64,000 nt of DNA from Xanthomarina arctica (lineage in GTDB: Bacteria > Bacteroidota > Bacteroidia > Flavobacteriales > Flavobacteriaceae): the NCBI RefSeq assembly GCF_014638915.1, contig NZ_BMFQ01000002.1:186001-250000 (forward strand), read 5' to 3'. This document shows, in pieces, positions 44,901-52,800 of this stretch. Both the position numbers and the translations under genes were made by a program. The notes beneath the pieces were generated by a model. The model did no database searches. It was not told where the DNA came from and saw nothing but the letters and a program-made list of their open reading frames with translations. Position 1 is the first letter of the stretch. Each line of letters begins with the position of its first letter.

Positions 44901-47900
44901 TCAATGAGATAGATTGAATACCACAATTGTCTGAAGAATTACCTAAGACCGTAGTTCCATTATTGATGTCTTCGGCTGTTATGTTGGCATTTCCAGAAGC
45001 ATCTAAGGTTACTGTTATATTTTGACAAACGGCAATAGGCAGTTCGTTGTCAATAACTACAACATTAAATGTACAAACGGTCGCGTTTCCTGAAGCATCG
45101 GTTGCTGTATATTCTAACGTGGTTGTTCCAACAGGGAATGCACTTCCTGAATTTAATCCAGTACCATCCGTTTGTGCTAATGTAGCGCCACAGTTATCGG
45201 AAAATGGAACAGTATACGTAACAATGGCAGAACAATTGCCGCTATCAACGTTTCGTGTGAAATTACCAGGGCATGTTAATACTGGAGCTTCGTTGTCTAT
45301 TACGGTTATATCTTGAGTACACGTAGCCGTTAAGCCAGCAGGATCTGTTGCTGTCCATGTTATGGTTGTTGTGCCAACAGGGAAAATGCCTGAAGCATTA
45401 GCTGTACCAGTAATGTTGTTAGTAAGTACGGCACTGCAATTATCTGAAAATGTAGGTGCAATTACCGTAACGGTTGCATTACAACTCGATGCATTGGCTA
45501 TTACACTTTGGTTTGATGCGCATGTAATGGTTGGGTTTTCGTTATCGATAACTGTAACGGTAAAAGATTTCGTTAAATTTTCTTGAGCCACATGGTTCAA
45601 TGAGTATGTTACTGTGGTTGTACCAACTGGGAAAGTACTACCTGAAGGAAAACCAGGAGTATCTAATACTAGACTAGCTCCTGAACAAGTACCAGATGAA
45701 GTTACCACATAATCCACGATTGCTGAACATTGACCAGGATCGTTAGATATGGTGATGTTTGTGGGTACATTTAAGGTTGAGATGGTGCTATTTATAATAA
45801 TAACATTAAAAGTACAAATTGTCATATTTCCAGCGGCATCTGTAATCTCGAATCGGTGAGGAGTAGATGTTGACGCTCCAGGGATAATGTTTATTGGATA
45901 ATCACTACCCGATGGTAACCCCTGTGATTGAAATATAGTTATTGGACCAGAGCAATTATCACTAACTGGTAGTGTATATTGTACGTTTTGAAATGAACAG
46001 TTATTTAATACAATATCTGCAGGACAGATTACTGTAGGTGGAATATTATCTTCAACAGTAACAATTGCTGTACAAGTATTGGTATTTCCATTACTGTTAG
46101 TTGCTGTTAATGTTACGGTATTTGCACCAATATTACTACAATCAAAAGACGTTATATCTAGAGATAAACTAGCGATACCACAATTATCATAAGAGCCATT
46201 ATCAATTTCAGCAGCGGTTATGCTTGCATTACCAGAAGCATCTAATTGCACGGTGATATTTTGGCAGATGGTAGTTGGTAGAATATTATCTTGAACTGTT
46301 ACGGTAGATGTACAAGTAGAGGTATTTCCATTGGTGTCAGTCACCGTTAATGTTACTGTATTTGCACCCACATTTGTACAATCAAAAGTGGTTACATCAA
46401 GTGCTAAAGAAACAACGCCACAAGCATCGTTAGATCCATTATCAATATCAGCAGTGGTAATGCTTGCATTACCAGAAGCATCCAATTGCACTGTTATATT
46501 TTGGCAGATAGCGGTAGGAGCCACATTATCTTCAACAGTAACAGTTGCGGAACATGAAGCTGTGTTTCCGTTGTTGTCTGTTATTGTAAGTGTTACTGTA
46601 TTTCCACCTATATCTGAACAATTAAAGGAGGTTGTATCCAAGTTTAATGAAGCGCTACCACAAGGATCACTAGAGCCATTATCAATATCAGCAGCAGTTA
46701 TTGTTGCGTTTCCAGTAGCATCCAGTTGTACAGTTATATCTTGACAAACTACGGTAGGAAGGACATTATCTTCAACTGTCACCGTTGCCGTGCAGGTATT
46801 GGTATTTCCATTATTATCAGTAACCGTTAAGGTTACGGTATTAGCACCAACATTTGAACAATTAAAGGTGTTTGGCGAAGCCGTGATTGAGGTTATTCCA
46901 CAATTATCAGATGATCCATTATCAATGTCTGCACCAGTAATGCTTGCATTTCCAGTGGCATCCAATTGTACTGTTATGTTTTGACAAACAGCCGATGGAT
47001 TAACATTATCTTCAATAGTAACGGTAGCAGTACATGTAGAAATATTACCATTATTATCAGTAACAGTCAATGTGACTGTATTGTCACCAACATTTGAACA
47101 ACTGAAGGAATTTGGTGAAACCGATAATGATGCTATTCCACAAGGGTCATTAGATCCATTATCAATATCAGCCGCTACGATGCTTGCGTTTCCAGTAGCA
47201 TCCAATTGCACTGTGATATTTTGGCAGATGACAGTTGGAAGGACATTGTCTTCAACAACTACATTAAAACTGCAAGAATCTGTTTGGTTATTGCCATCTA
47301 CTGTTTCCGCAAGTACCGTAGAGGTACCTACTGGAAAATTATATGGGAATGCTATAGCCGTTCCGCCAAAACTATAGGTAACAATAGGAGTAGACCCGCA
47401 ATTTTCATCAACCGTAGCAGTAAATGATAAAGTTGCAAAACAATCATTTGCATTTGTATAATAAATGCTCGCTGGAGTTGGACAGGTAATTACAGGAGCT
47501 TGATTGTCTTCAACCGTAATAACAGTTGTGCATGTAACAATTTGCCCGTTACCATCATTTACGGTCCATAAAACAGAAGTGGCTCCAAGAGGAAATGTTC
47601 CTCCGGCTAATGTTGCCGTATTATTAAAGTTGTTAGTAATTGTACCATTTGTACAATTATCTGTAAAAGTAGCATCAAATTCGGTACCTATTATGGTATA
47701 GGTACAACTATCGGGATCTGTATCTCGAGTCCCATTAGCGATGCAGGTAATTACAGGAGCTTCATCATCTTCAACCGTAATAACAAAAGTGTCAGTGGCT
47801 GTGGTGCTGTTTGAGTCTGTAGTTGTTGCTGTATAAGTATAAGTGCCTTCTGCTACTGGGGGTGTAACCGTTGCAGTTGCTATAGAGTTTGATGGGCCAG

Positions 47901-49281
47901 AATAAGTAATGGCACCAACAGTTCCAGGACCTGTTATTGTAGTTGTGTAATTGCCGCCTGGTCTGATGATGTCTAGAGACCAATCTTCTAATTCGCCTTC
48001 GTCTCCACCTCCATTATCGTAGATATGTAACCTCCATTGTCCATCTATGTCAGAGCCTACAAGATCATTTATTGTTCCGTTTTCCGGGCTGAATATGCCA
48101 GTAAAAGGAGCTCCATAGTTTTGTATTGGATTGTTAATATCAGTTCGAATAATAGTATTTGTAAAATTATTACCACCACCTCCAATATCAGTAAAAAGAA
48201 ACATTTCTTCTCCTGTTGGACTAATTAACGAAACCACAAGATCGGCATCATAAGTATGGTCTATATTTAAAGTTACCTGGATTATGTCTGTATTGGCTAC
48301 TGTTGCGCCACCACTACCACTTAAATTTATTGGAGAGATTGAAGTATCTCCATCAGTTATGGGATAGTTATAAGAGTTACTTCCAGATAAAACTTGTTCT
48401 CCGCCACCTCCCGAACTAGTGGCTGTTAAGGTTGCGCTACCTCCAGGGCAAATAGTGTCTGGAGTACCCGTTAGGTTTACTGTTAGCGGAATAGCAATTG
48501 TATAAGTAATGATTACACGGCCATTGGCTCCGTTGCCACCAGTACGTGATCGATTACTACCAGAATCTGCGTATTCGCCACCAGCTGCACCACCACCAGG
48601 GGGATTTCCATCATAACCATTTTCATTATAACGTCCAAGAACTTCAGTACCGCCATTGGGGCTGCTACCGCCATTACCACCAGGCCATCCTCTATTATCG
48701 GTATCTCCCCCCTTTTGCCCTGTAATATTATTGCTTCCACCTGTGGCAACACCTCCTGCACCACCTGGAGTATTAACATTGTTTCGTTGGATACCTCTTT
48801 TACCTCCGTTGGCAATTAAAGTCGTACTCGAAGGCAGGTGAGTAAGTTCCGTAAGAGTTCCATCTTCACCACTATTGTAACCACCATCTCCTCCTTTTCC
48901 AACAATATAATCAATATTTTGTCCTGACGATACGGTAAAATTGAGTATGGTATATCCGCCGCCGCCGCCGCCAGAACCACCACGGCTTGCATTAAGAGAT
49001 CCACCTCCTGCACCCCCAGCACCCCAAATTTCTACAGTTGCAGAAACGGCATTGGTTGGTACAGTGGTAGTGTAACTACCAGGAATATTATTAGTAACAT
49101 CTTGAGCATAGACACCATTCGTAAACAAACCAAAAAGGAGTATTAATAATCCAATACCCCAAGAAATAGTTTTATGGTTGTTAACTAAATAAGTATTTGA
49201 GTTAGATGGTTTCATTAAACCATTTACATCTTTGGTATAAGTGAATGGTAAAAATGCGTTTAAGGTAGTTTTTTTGGTCAT
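38992..49281 (-). CDS. Giant T9SS surface protein 2 (3429 aa) with Gly-rich head and P-domain
   Basis: I choose the ATG at 49281 (MTKKTT) over 49299, because the same start context occurs in giants 1 and 3. The N-terminus has an extended signal peptide (about 1-60, TM core GLLILLFGLFTNGVYAQ). A Gly-rich segment follows (GAGGAGGGSLNASRGGSGGG, to about 265), then a proprotein-convertase P-domain-like region (about 290-430, DGQWRLHIYDNGGGDEGELE). HYR repeats come next, with five 80-aa tandem repeats at about 680-1079 (ICQNITVQLDA), more HYR and Ig-like parts (GGTWTSNNPG). A LamG domain is at about 2570-2735, then the shared C-terminal module and type A tail (KKIVIDQN). The last about 130 residues are the same as in giant 3. 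Probably a surface adhesin. Confidence 0.92.
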   Translation of the reverse strand: MTKKTTLNAFLPFTYTKDVNGLMKPSNSNTYLVNNHKTISWGIGLLILLFGLFTNGVYAQDVTNNIPGSYTTTVPTNAVSATVEIWGAGGAGGGSLNASRGGSGGGGGGYTILNFTVSSGQNIDYIVGKGGDGGYNSGEDGTLTELTHLPSSTTLIANGGKRGIQRNNVNTPGGAGGVATGGSNNITGQKGGDTDNRGWPGGNGGSSPNGGTEVLGRYNENGYDGNPPGGGAAGGEYADSGSNRSRTGGNGANGRVIITYTIAIPLTVNLTGTPDTICPGGSATLTATSSGGGGEQVLSGSNSYNYPITDGDTSISPINLSGSGGATVANTDIIQVTLNIDHTYDADLVVSLISPTGEEMFLFTDIGGGGNNFTNTIIRTDINNPIQNYGAPFTGIFSPENGTINDLVGSDIDGQWRLHIYDNGGGDEGELEDWSLDIIRPGGNYTTTITGPGTVGAITYSGPSNSIATATVTPPVAEGTYTYTATTTDSNSTTATDTFVITVEDDEAPVITCIANGTRDTDPDSCTYTIIGTEFDATFTDNCTNGTITNNFNNTATLAGGTFPLGATSVLWTVNDGNGQIVTCTTVITVEDNQAPVITCPTPASIYYTNANDCFATLSFTATVDENCGSTPIVTYSFGGTAIAFPYNFPVGTSTVLAETVDGNNQTDSCSFNVVVEDNVLPTVICQNITVQLDATGNASIVAADIDNGSNDPCGIASLSVSPNSFSCSNVGDNTVTLTVTDNNGNISTCTATVTIEDNVNPSAVCQNITVQLDATGNASITGADIDNGSSDNCGITSITASPNTFNCSNVGANTVTLTVTDNNGNTNTCTATVTVEDNVLPTVVCQDITVQLDATGNATITAADIDNGSSDPCGSASLNLDTTSFNCSDIGGNTVTLTITDNNGNTASCSATVTVEDNVAPTAICQNITVQLDASGNASITTADIDNGSNDACGVVSLALDVTTFDCTNVGANTVTLTVTDTNGNTSTCTSTVTVQDNILPTTICQNITVQLDASGNASITAAEIDNGSYDNCGIASLSLDITSFDCSNIGANTVTLTATNSNGNTNTCTAIVTVEDNIPPTVICPADIVLNNCSFQNVQYTLPVSDNCSGPITIFQSQGLPSGSDYPINIIPGASTSTPHRFEITDAAGNMTICTFNVIIINSTISTLNVPTNITISNDPGQCSAIVDYVVTSSGTCSGASLVLDTPGFPSGSTFPVGTTTVTYSLNHVAQENLTKSFTVTVIDNENPTITCASNQSVIANASSCNATVTVIAPTFSDNCSAVLTNNITGTANASGIFPVGTTTITWTATDPAGLTATCTQDITVIDNEAPVLTCPGNFTRNVDSGNCSAIVTYTVPFSDNCGATLAQTDGTGLNSGSAFPVGTTTLEYTATDASGNATVCTFNVVVIDNELPIAVCQNITVTLDASGNANITAEDINNGTTVLGNSSDNCGIQSISLNNTNFDCSNLGTNPVTLTVTDNAGNIATCTATVTVLDPAANATVHIINDVSNNDSDVAICVGENLTFTATPTDGGATPTFEWFIDGASQGITFSPSFTPFTPLTVGVYNIHVVMQSSLTACTLPKVSNSIEVTVNDSPSVTAPTQICMGSTGNLTPNTGGTWTSNNPGVATVNNAGVITPIAPGTATFTFSSGSTTCNNTTNIVTINAFPTIASYPTGNTICESETHTMSPSTGGTWTSNSPGVATITNGGIITGVSPGNATFTFTNSTTNCTVTSTSIEVLGIPDITSVTASPNTVCAGDSSVLTANVQGAGGNTETIVNYDFNTGNNYNQLNDISTTPNINSNFYSPSNNNNIPFNTGNGTTGGAFTNNTPAGNSLMQVDDWRDGNPNGQPDDGRWRLDVDGNDLNNYEDLSISFQYRRATYWGYDKEIVVYYRYDTNPGAGTNWSGWTTTTVNVPRYNNNYVNNWNTAIINLPATFNNTDGLQFMFLVDDGSDSYWRDEPHIYIDNLQIQGTTVGNSVNYAWTANTGINAGLPANAGTPSTTNNVITVNPMVTTEYTLTVTNNDGCPKTETVTVNVFPSPEITIAADYCPADIASTPQDESNMVQLVASANQPIISWEWNTGETGNTIYVDIAGVYNVIATTANGCSAGATVNISQELVINGDFSFARQTVNGPFADNMTSLGFDFDGGYGYYANPILYQNRLTVTDNVQPFYLGIFRSVTDHTGDTAAQYLAVNGNDLTLAVWRQEITVEPNTDYYFAAWGIDISDPGNPGLRPTDLTFRINGTDVGTPLDLVKGADWDRFWGVWNSGTNTTAIVEIRNIDGDLQGNNFAIDDVSFATLSTFINLTSPPATENQTVCQNTPLENITFNVGGGLTGPTATGLPVGLTTTFDGLEYIISGTPTDTGTFNYTISTNASCGNKTFSGTIVVNPAPIVTITTPPTAVCASDGTILLSAVLSGSATGGVWSISGTPITTTMAGNVASATYTIVSSGLLTFTFTSNNPSGVCERAIETLDIEISPYVVATTGVNQTTANCATNQVTLTGNNVAGQWSVTSGQPANSYFFSDVNAYNATFTGESGETYTLQWEATNTGACNINTTALMDVIIPDCGANLVFDGGDDYINFDNNYNLNNSFSIEAWIKINNLTGTKTIISKRNGTSTASGYDLSMIGDRLYFRYNGSQIVSNYSMNTSKWYHVAVSYNGSYTMYIDGFEARGATAGSAPAGNTNKALIGAMDITDNSPTNYFNGGIDEVRIWNTALSVTQIREMMNQEIKTSTITTGNVEGVVVPMDISGGLLWNNLRGYYQMNTGDQTSVSGGIIQDISTVSPIPGKLNSMITNQAETAPIPYVSRQNNVWDNASTWSVGSVQQIPNSAANSIVANGLQTWNIVRTATNVTTNRTTGAPISGRTTVLGLLVDSNTLSIEGGQPIYVNKYLKIDGTLDLVGESQLLQPMGSIVDYSGIGKLERDQKGTANTFSYNYWGSPVSTSGTAASRTYTLDAIFNNGSTQVIWTSGYNGSPTPLTISNRWIYSFEEGLENDYSDWIYKSQTGSFNVGLGFTMKGSGASTSNQNYTFKGMPNNGDISANVTATNGAINQTLVGNPYPSAIDADQFIRDNIPGGNTGTTGSVDGALYFWKQASSNYSHITADYLGGYATFNLSGGTAAVSPPGVGGIGDAASAIPKQYIPVGQGFFVTAADYVDQVDTEVTFKNSQRIFKTQASGDSVFLRTENDEDNEDLIKRIRLNFTTPEGAIRPLLLAFTPNNEATEGFDYGYDAKNSDDNPSDMSFIIEDKKYVIQGVGQFNVDNMYPVTLDLGISGTIQIELTDLENFNDSIDVFVYDALLGTYSRINTVNYQIALDAGSHANRYFITFKEDAILNIVDEEFSNVVVNFLNATSEIYINVPTSIDIKQVYLVNMLGQTVRSWNATNAPLAHECKLPVSKISEGTYIIKVRTSDNKLINKKIVIDQN
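46045..47244 (-). repeat. Five tandem 240-bp coding repeats in giant gene 2
   Basis: Five units of exactly 240 bp (80 aa), each with the pattern CQ.ITVQLDA.GNA.I, ADIDNGS, CG, NTVTLT and NGNT..C.A.VTVED. Each unit has three to four cysteines. The units are similar but not identical, less homogenised than the array in giant gene 3. Confidence 0.9.
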
Positions 49282-49431
49282 AACGATTAGTTTTATCAAG
49301 ACTTTAATGGAATGGTAAACAATAAAAATCTATTATATAAAATGTTTTTTGCTATTAATTTAGTTGCTATTAAAAAGGAGGAATCAAATCTAAGTATGTT
49401 ATAAATTGAATATTAAAATCGTCCAAATATT
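49282..49431 (-). promoter_or_regulatory. Conserved leader of giant gene 2
   Basis: Carries the same ordered blocks as the other giant genes: ACATTTTATATAA, TCCTCCTTTTTAATAGC, and TTTGGACGATTTTA at 49411-49428. TAGATTTG, a -7-like box, is at 49384-49391 read leftward (reverse complement of CAAATCTA). Confidence 0.55.
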
Positions 49432-49567
49432 TAATGACACTTTAGTTTAAGTAAAGTTTTTAAATCAAAAATTGAGACGGTATTAAAAATTTTATTAAGT
49501 GCATTGCTGTTTCATGATTCCTTTATTATTTATACAATTTTTTTTCGGTTTGTAAGAATTGGCTGGA

Positions 49568-49575
49568 CAAATATA
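49568..49575 (-). promoter_or_regulatory. -7 box upstream of giant gene 2
   Basis: Leftward TATATTTG in a conserved context (GGAATATTTTTC before it). If used, giant gene 2 has a leader of about 280 bases that includes the conserved leader blocks. Confidence 0.4.
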
Positions 49576-49725
49576 GAAAAATATTCCAAATAATCTATGA
49601 AATACATATAAATCCGACAAAACACACAAAAAATGTGTTTTGTTTTTGTTTTAGGGTTTTCTTTTACCTTGGGTTCCCTATGATAAATTGACTTCTTATG
49701 TGTAGGCTATTTTGTAACTTGTAAA

Positions 49726-49782
49726 GCCCATTAGACCGTTTTTTAAGGCTTGGTCGCCTCTTTTACAAAAGCGGGAGCACCA
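49726..49782. repeat. Dispersed intergenic repeat, copy 2
   Basis: Diverged copy of 38869-38930, with TTTTTTAAGGCTTGGTCGCC and CCTCTTTTACAAAAG. It lies directly before the giant gene 3 terminator. Confidence 0.5.
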
Positions 49783-49790
49783 AAAAAAAA

Positions 49791-49812
49791 ATGGCGACCA
49801 ATTGGTCGCCAT
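49791..49812 (-). terminator. Palindromic terminator of giant gene 3
   Basis: A 22-base perfect palindrome, ATGGCGACC-AATT-GGTCGCCAT, with an A run on the plus strand (a T run in the transcript). It is 23 bases after the stop codon. The arms are the same as in the giant gene 1 terminator. Confidence 0.85.
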
Positions 49813-49835
49813 CTTAAATGTATCTAAATTCTTTA

Positions 49836-52800
49836 TTAATTTTGGTCTATAACAATCTTCTTATTAATGAGTTTGTTATCTGACGTTCTCACTTTAATAA
49901 TATAAGTACCTTCAGAAATCTTACTAACCGGAAGCTTACATTCATGAGCCAATGGCGCATTGGTTGCGTTCCATGATCTAACTGTTTGCCCTAGCATGTT
50001 TACTAGATACACTTGTTTGATATCTATTGATGTTGGTACATTGATATAAATTTCGCTAGTAGCATTTAAAAAGTTTACTACTACATTAGAGAATTCTTCA
50101 TCAACAATATTCAGGATCGCATCTTCTTTAAAGGTTATAAAGTATCTGTTAGCATGACTGCCTGCGTCTAAAGCTATTTGGTAGTTAACGGTATTAATTC
50201 TAGAATAGGTGCTTAATAAGGCATCGTATACATAGACATCTATAGGGTTATCAAAATTCTCTAAGTCAGTTAGCTCGATTTGGATGGTTCCAGAGATTCC
50301 TAGATCTAAGGTTACTGGATATATATTATCATCATTGAATTGTCCGACACCTTGGATTACGTATTTCTCATCTTCAATTATAAAGGACATGTCACTAGGG
50401 AAGTAGTCTGCGTTTTTAGCATCATACCCATAATCAACACCATCCGTGGCTTCGTTGTTTGGTGTAAAGGCCAATAATAGAGGTCTAATAGCACCTTCAG
50501 GTGTGGTGAAATTTAAACGGACACGTTTAATAAGTTCCTCGTTGTTCTCGTTGTCCTCGTCGTTTTCGGTTCTTAAGAAAACAGAATCTCCAGAAGCTTG
50601 AGTTTTAAAAATACGTTGGCTGTTATTAAAGGTAATGAGTCCACCATCGGTATCACCTGTTACATAGTATCCTTGACTCACAGGAATATATCGCTTTGGA
50701 ACTAAGCCAACGACTCCTATTCCAGCTATACCTGGAGGAGGTGAAGTTGCTCCGATGCCACCAGATAATGAATAAGTAGCATATCCACCTTCGTAATCCG
50801 CAGTAATATGTGATGCATTTGTTTTTGAATGTTCCCAGAAATAAATAGGCCCAGTAATACTACCTTGATTATCAGCAATAAATAAATTGGCATCGATGGC
50901 TGAAGGGTATGGATTTCCAACTAGTGCTTCATTACCACCAGTTACTGGAGATGTCAGTGTTCCATTGTTTGGTTTACCAACAAAGGTGTAATTTTGCAGT
51001 TCTGGATATGATGGCGCTGTACCATTACCACTACCTTTCATAGTGTAGCCAAGACCTACAGGAACATTGTAAGCTGGATTAATTGGAGTCCAATCTGCAT
51101 AGTTCCCTGCTGGGAAATTTTCATATAAATACAACCAACGACTACTTAAAGTTACAGGATTAGTGCTTCCTGTAGCATCATTTGCAGCAATCCATGAAAT
51201 AGGAAGACTTCCACTGTATAATACAGAACCAATTTGGTATGTATTTCCATCTGTACTTACAGGAGAACTCCAATAGTTATAATTATATAAATTGGTTGTT
51301 CCTTGTTGATCGCGATGAAGAACACCAGATCCGGAATAATCAACGATACTACCCATAGGTTGTAATAGTTGCGATTCTCCAATTAGATCCAGAGTACCAT
51401 CTATTTTAAGGTATTTATTAACATATAACGGTTGGTCGTTGCTAATACTTAATGTATTACTGTCAACTATTAGACCATGAACAGTTGTTATTCCTACCTC
51501 AGGAATTCCTGCAGGTCTGTTTGTCGTTACATTAGTTCTAGTTCTAACAATATTCCAAGTTTGTAAACTATTAGGAACAATATTACGATCTCTTGAATTT
51601 GGTATTTGTTGGACAGAACCTGCAGACCAGGTTGTAGCATTATCCCAAGTAGTATTATTTCCTATTGAAATATAAGGGATAGGAGCAGTTTCAGATTGAT
51701 TACTTGTCATGGCATTTAATTTGCCAGGAACAGGAGAGGATGAAATATCCTGAATATTACCAGCAATAATATTGGTTTGAAGTCCAGTATTCATTTGGTA
51801 ATAACCCCTTAAATCATTCCATAATAATGGACCAGTAATATCTAAAGGTATCTCTTCTCCTATAACATTAGAACCACTTTGTTTTATTTCTTGGTTCATC
51901 ATTTCACGGATTTGACTTTGAGATAAAGCCGTATTCCAAATGCGGACTTCATCAATACCCCCAGTAAAATAATTGATAGGCGAATTATTTGTTCTATCCA
52001 TAGCACCAATTAATGCTTTGTTTGTATTTGTTCCTGGCGAAGCGCCCGAAGCTGCACGTATAAAAAAGCCATCAATATACATGGTATAACTTGCTCCGTC
52101 ATAGGTGATTGCCACATGGTACCATTTGGTAGAGCTAATAGACTGCCCCGTTGTTGCAGTTATTTGAGAGCTGTTATAACGGAAACGCAAGTTGTTGCCT
52201 ACAAGACTTAAATCATAACCTGATGCGGTTGATGTACCATTTCTTTTAGAAATAATAGTTTTTGTTCCTGAAACATTATTCGGTTTTATCCACGCTTCAA
52301 GGCTAAATGAGCCTATTTGATTATAATTATCTCCAAAACTAATATTGTCTCCTGCACCCTCAAAAATGATGTTAGAACCACAGTCAGGAATATTAATTAC
52401 CAAATTGCTTGGTGTATCTCCACAAGGTGATGCATTGGTTGCAGTCCAAGTTAAGGTATAACTTGTACCACTTTCACCAGTGAAATTAGAATTATGAGCA
52501 ATGACATCAGAAAAGAAACCTGTGTTAGGGGTTGCTGACCATTGACCAGTTACATTGTTTGCATCAAGCGCAATCGTTGTAATAGAACAATTGGTTAGTA
52601 TTAATGCATAATCAATATTGGTTGGGTTGGCATCAGCCATTATATAAGGAGTTATTTGAATATCTACGGTTTCAAAAGCGGCATCACAAGGTCCAGTAGC
52701 TCCTGTACCATCAGGATCGTCGGTTGTATATGTAAGCGTAATGGTACTAGAATCACCAAATCCAAAAATATATGAGGCGTTTGGATCTGTATTATTTGGT

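Larger units (their letters stand above)
49432..49790. other. Gap between giant genes 2 and 3, no gene seen
   Basis: AT-rich and without coding ORFs. It holds a leftward TATATTTG box at 49568-49575, in a 57-bp segment like the one upstream of the short T9SS gene, and the second copy of the dispersed repeat at 49726-49782. Confidence 0.6.

Noticed and set aside
46331..46744. Long plus-strand ORFs opposite the giant genes (also 33397-33702, 35077-35574, 45047-45316, 47072-47377)
   Set aside because: They are antisense shadows of Thr/Val/Asn-rich repeats; their spacing follows the 240-bp repeat and their products resemble no protein family.
49282..49299. ATG at 49299 as start of giant gene 2
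   Set aside because: The in-frame ATG at 49281 has the MTKKTT start and upstream context shared with giants 1 and 3.
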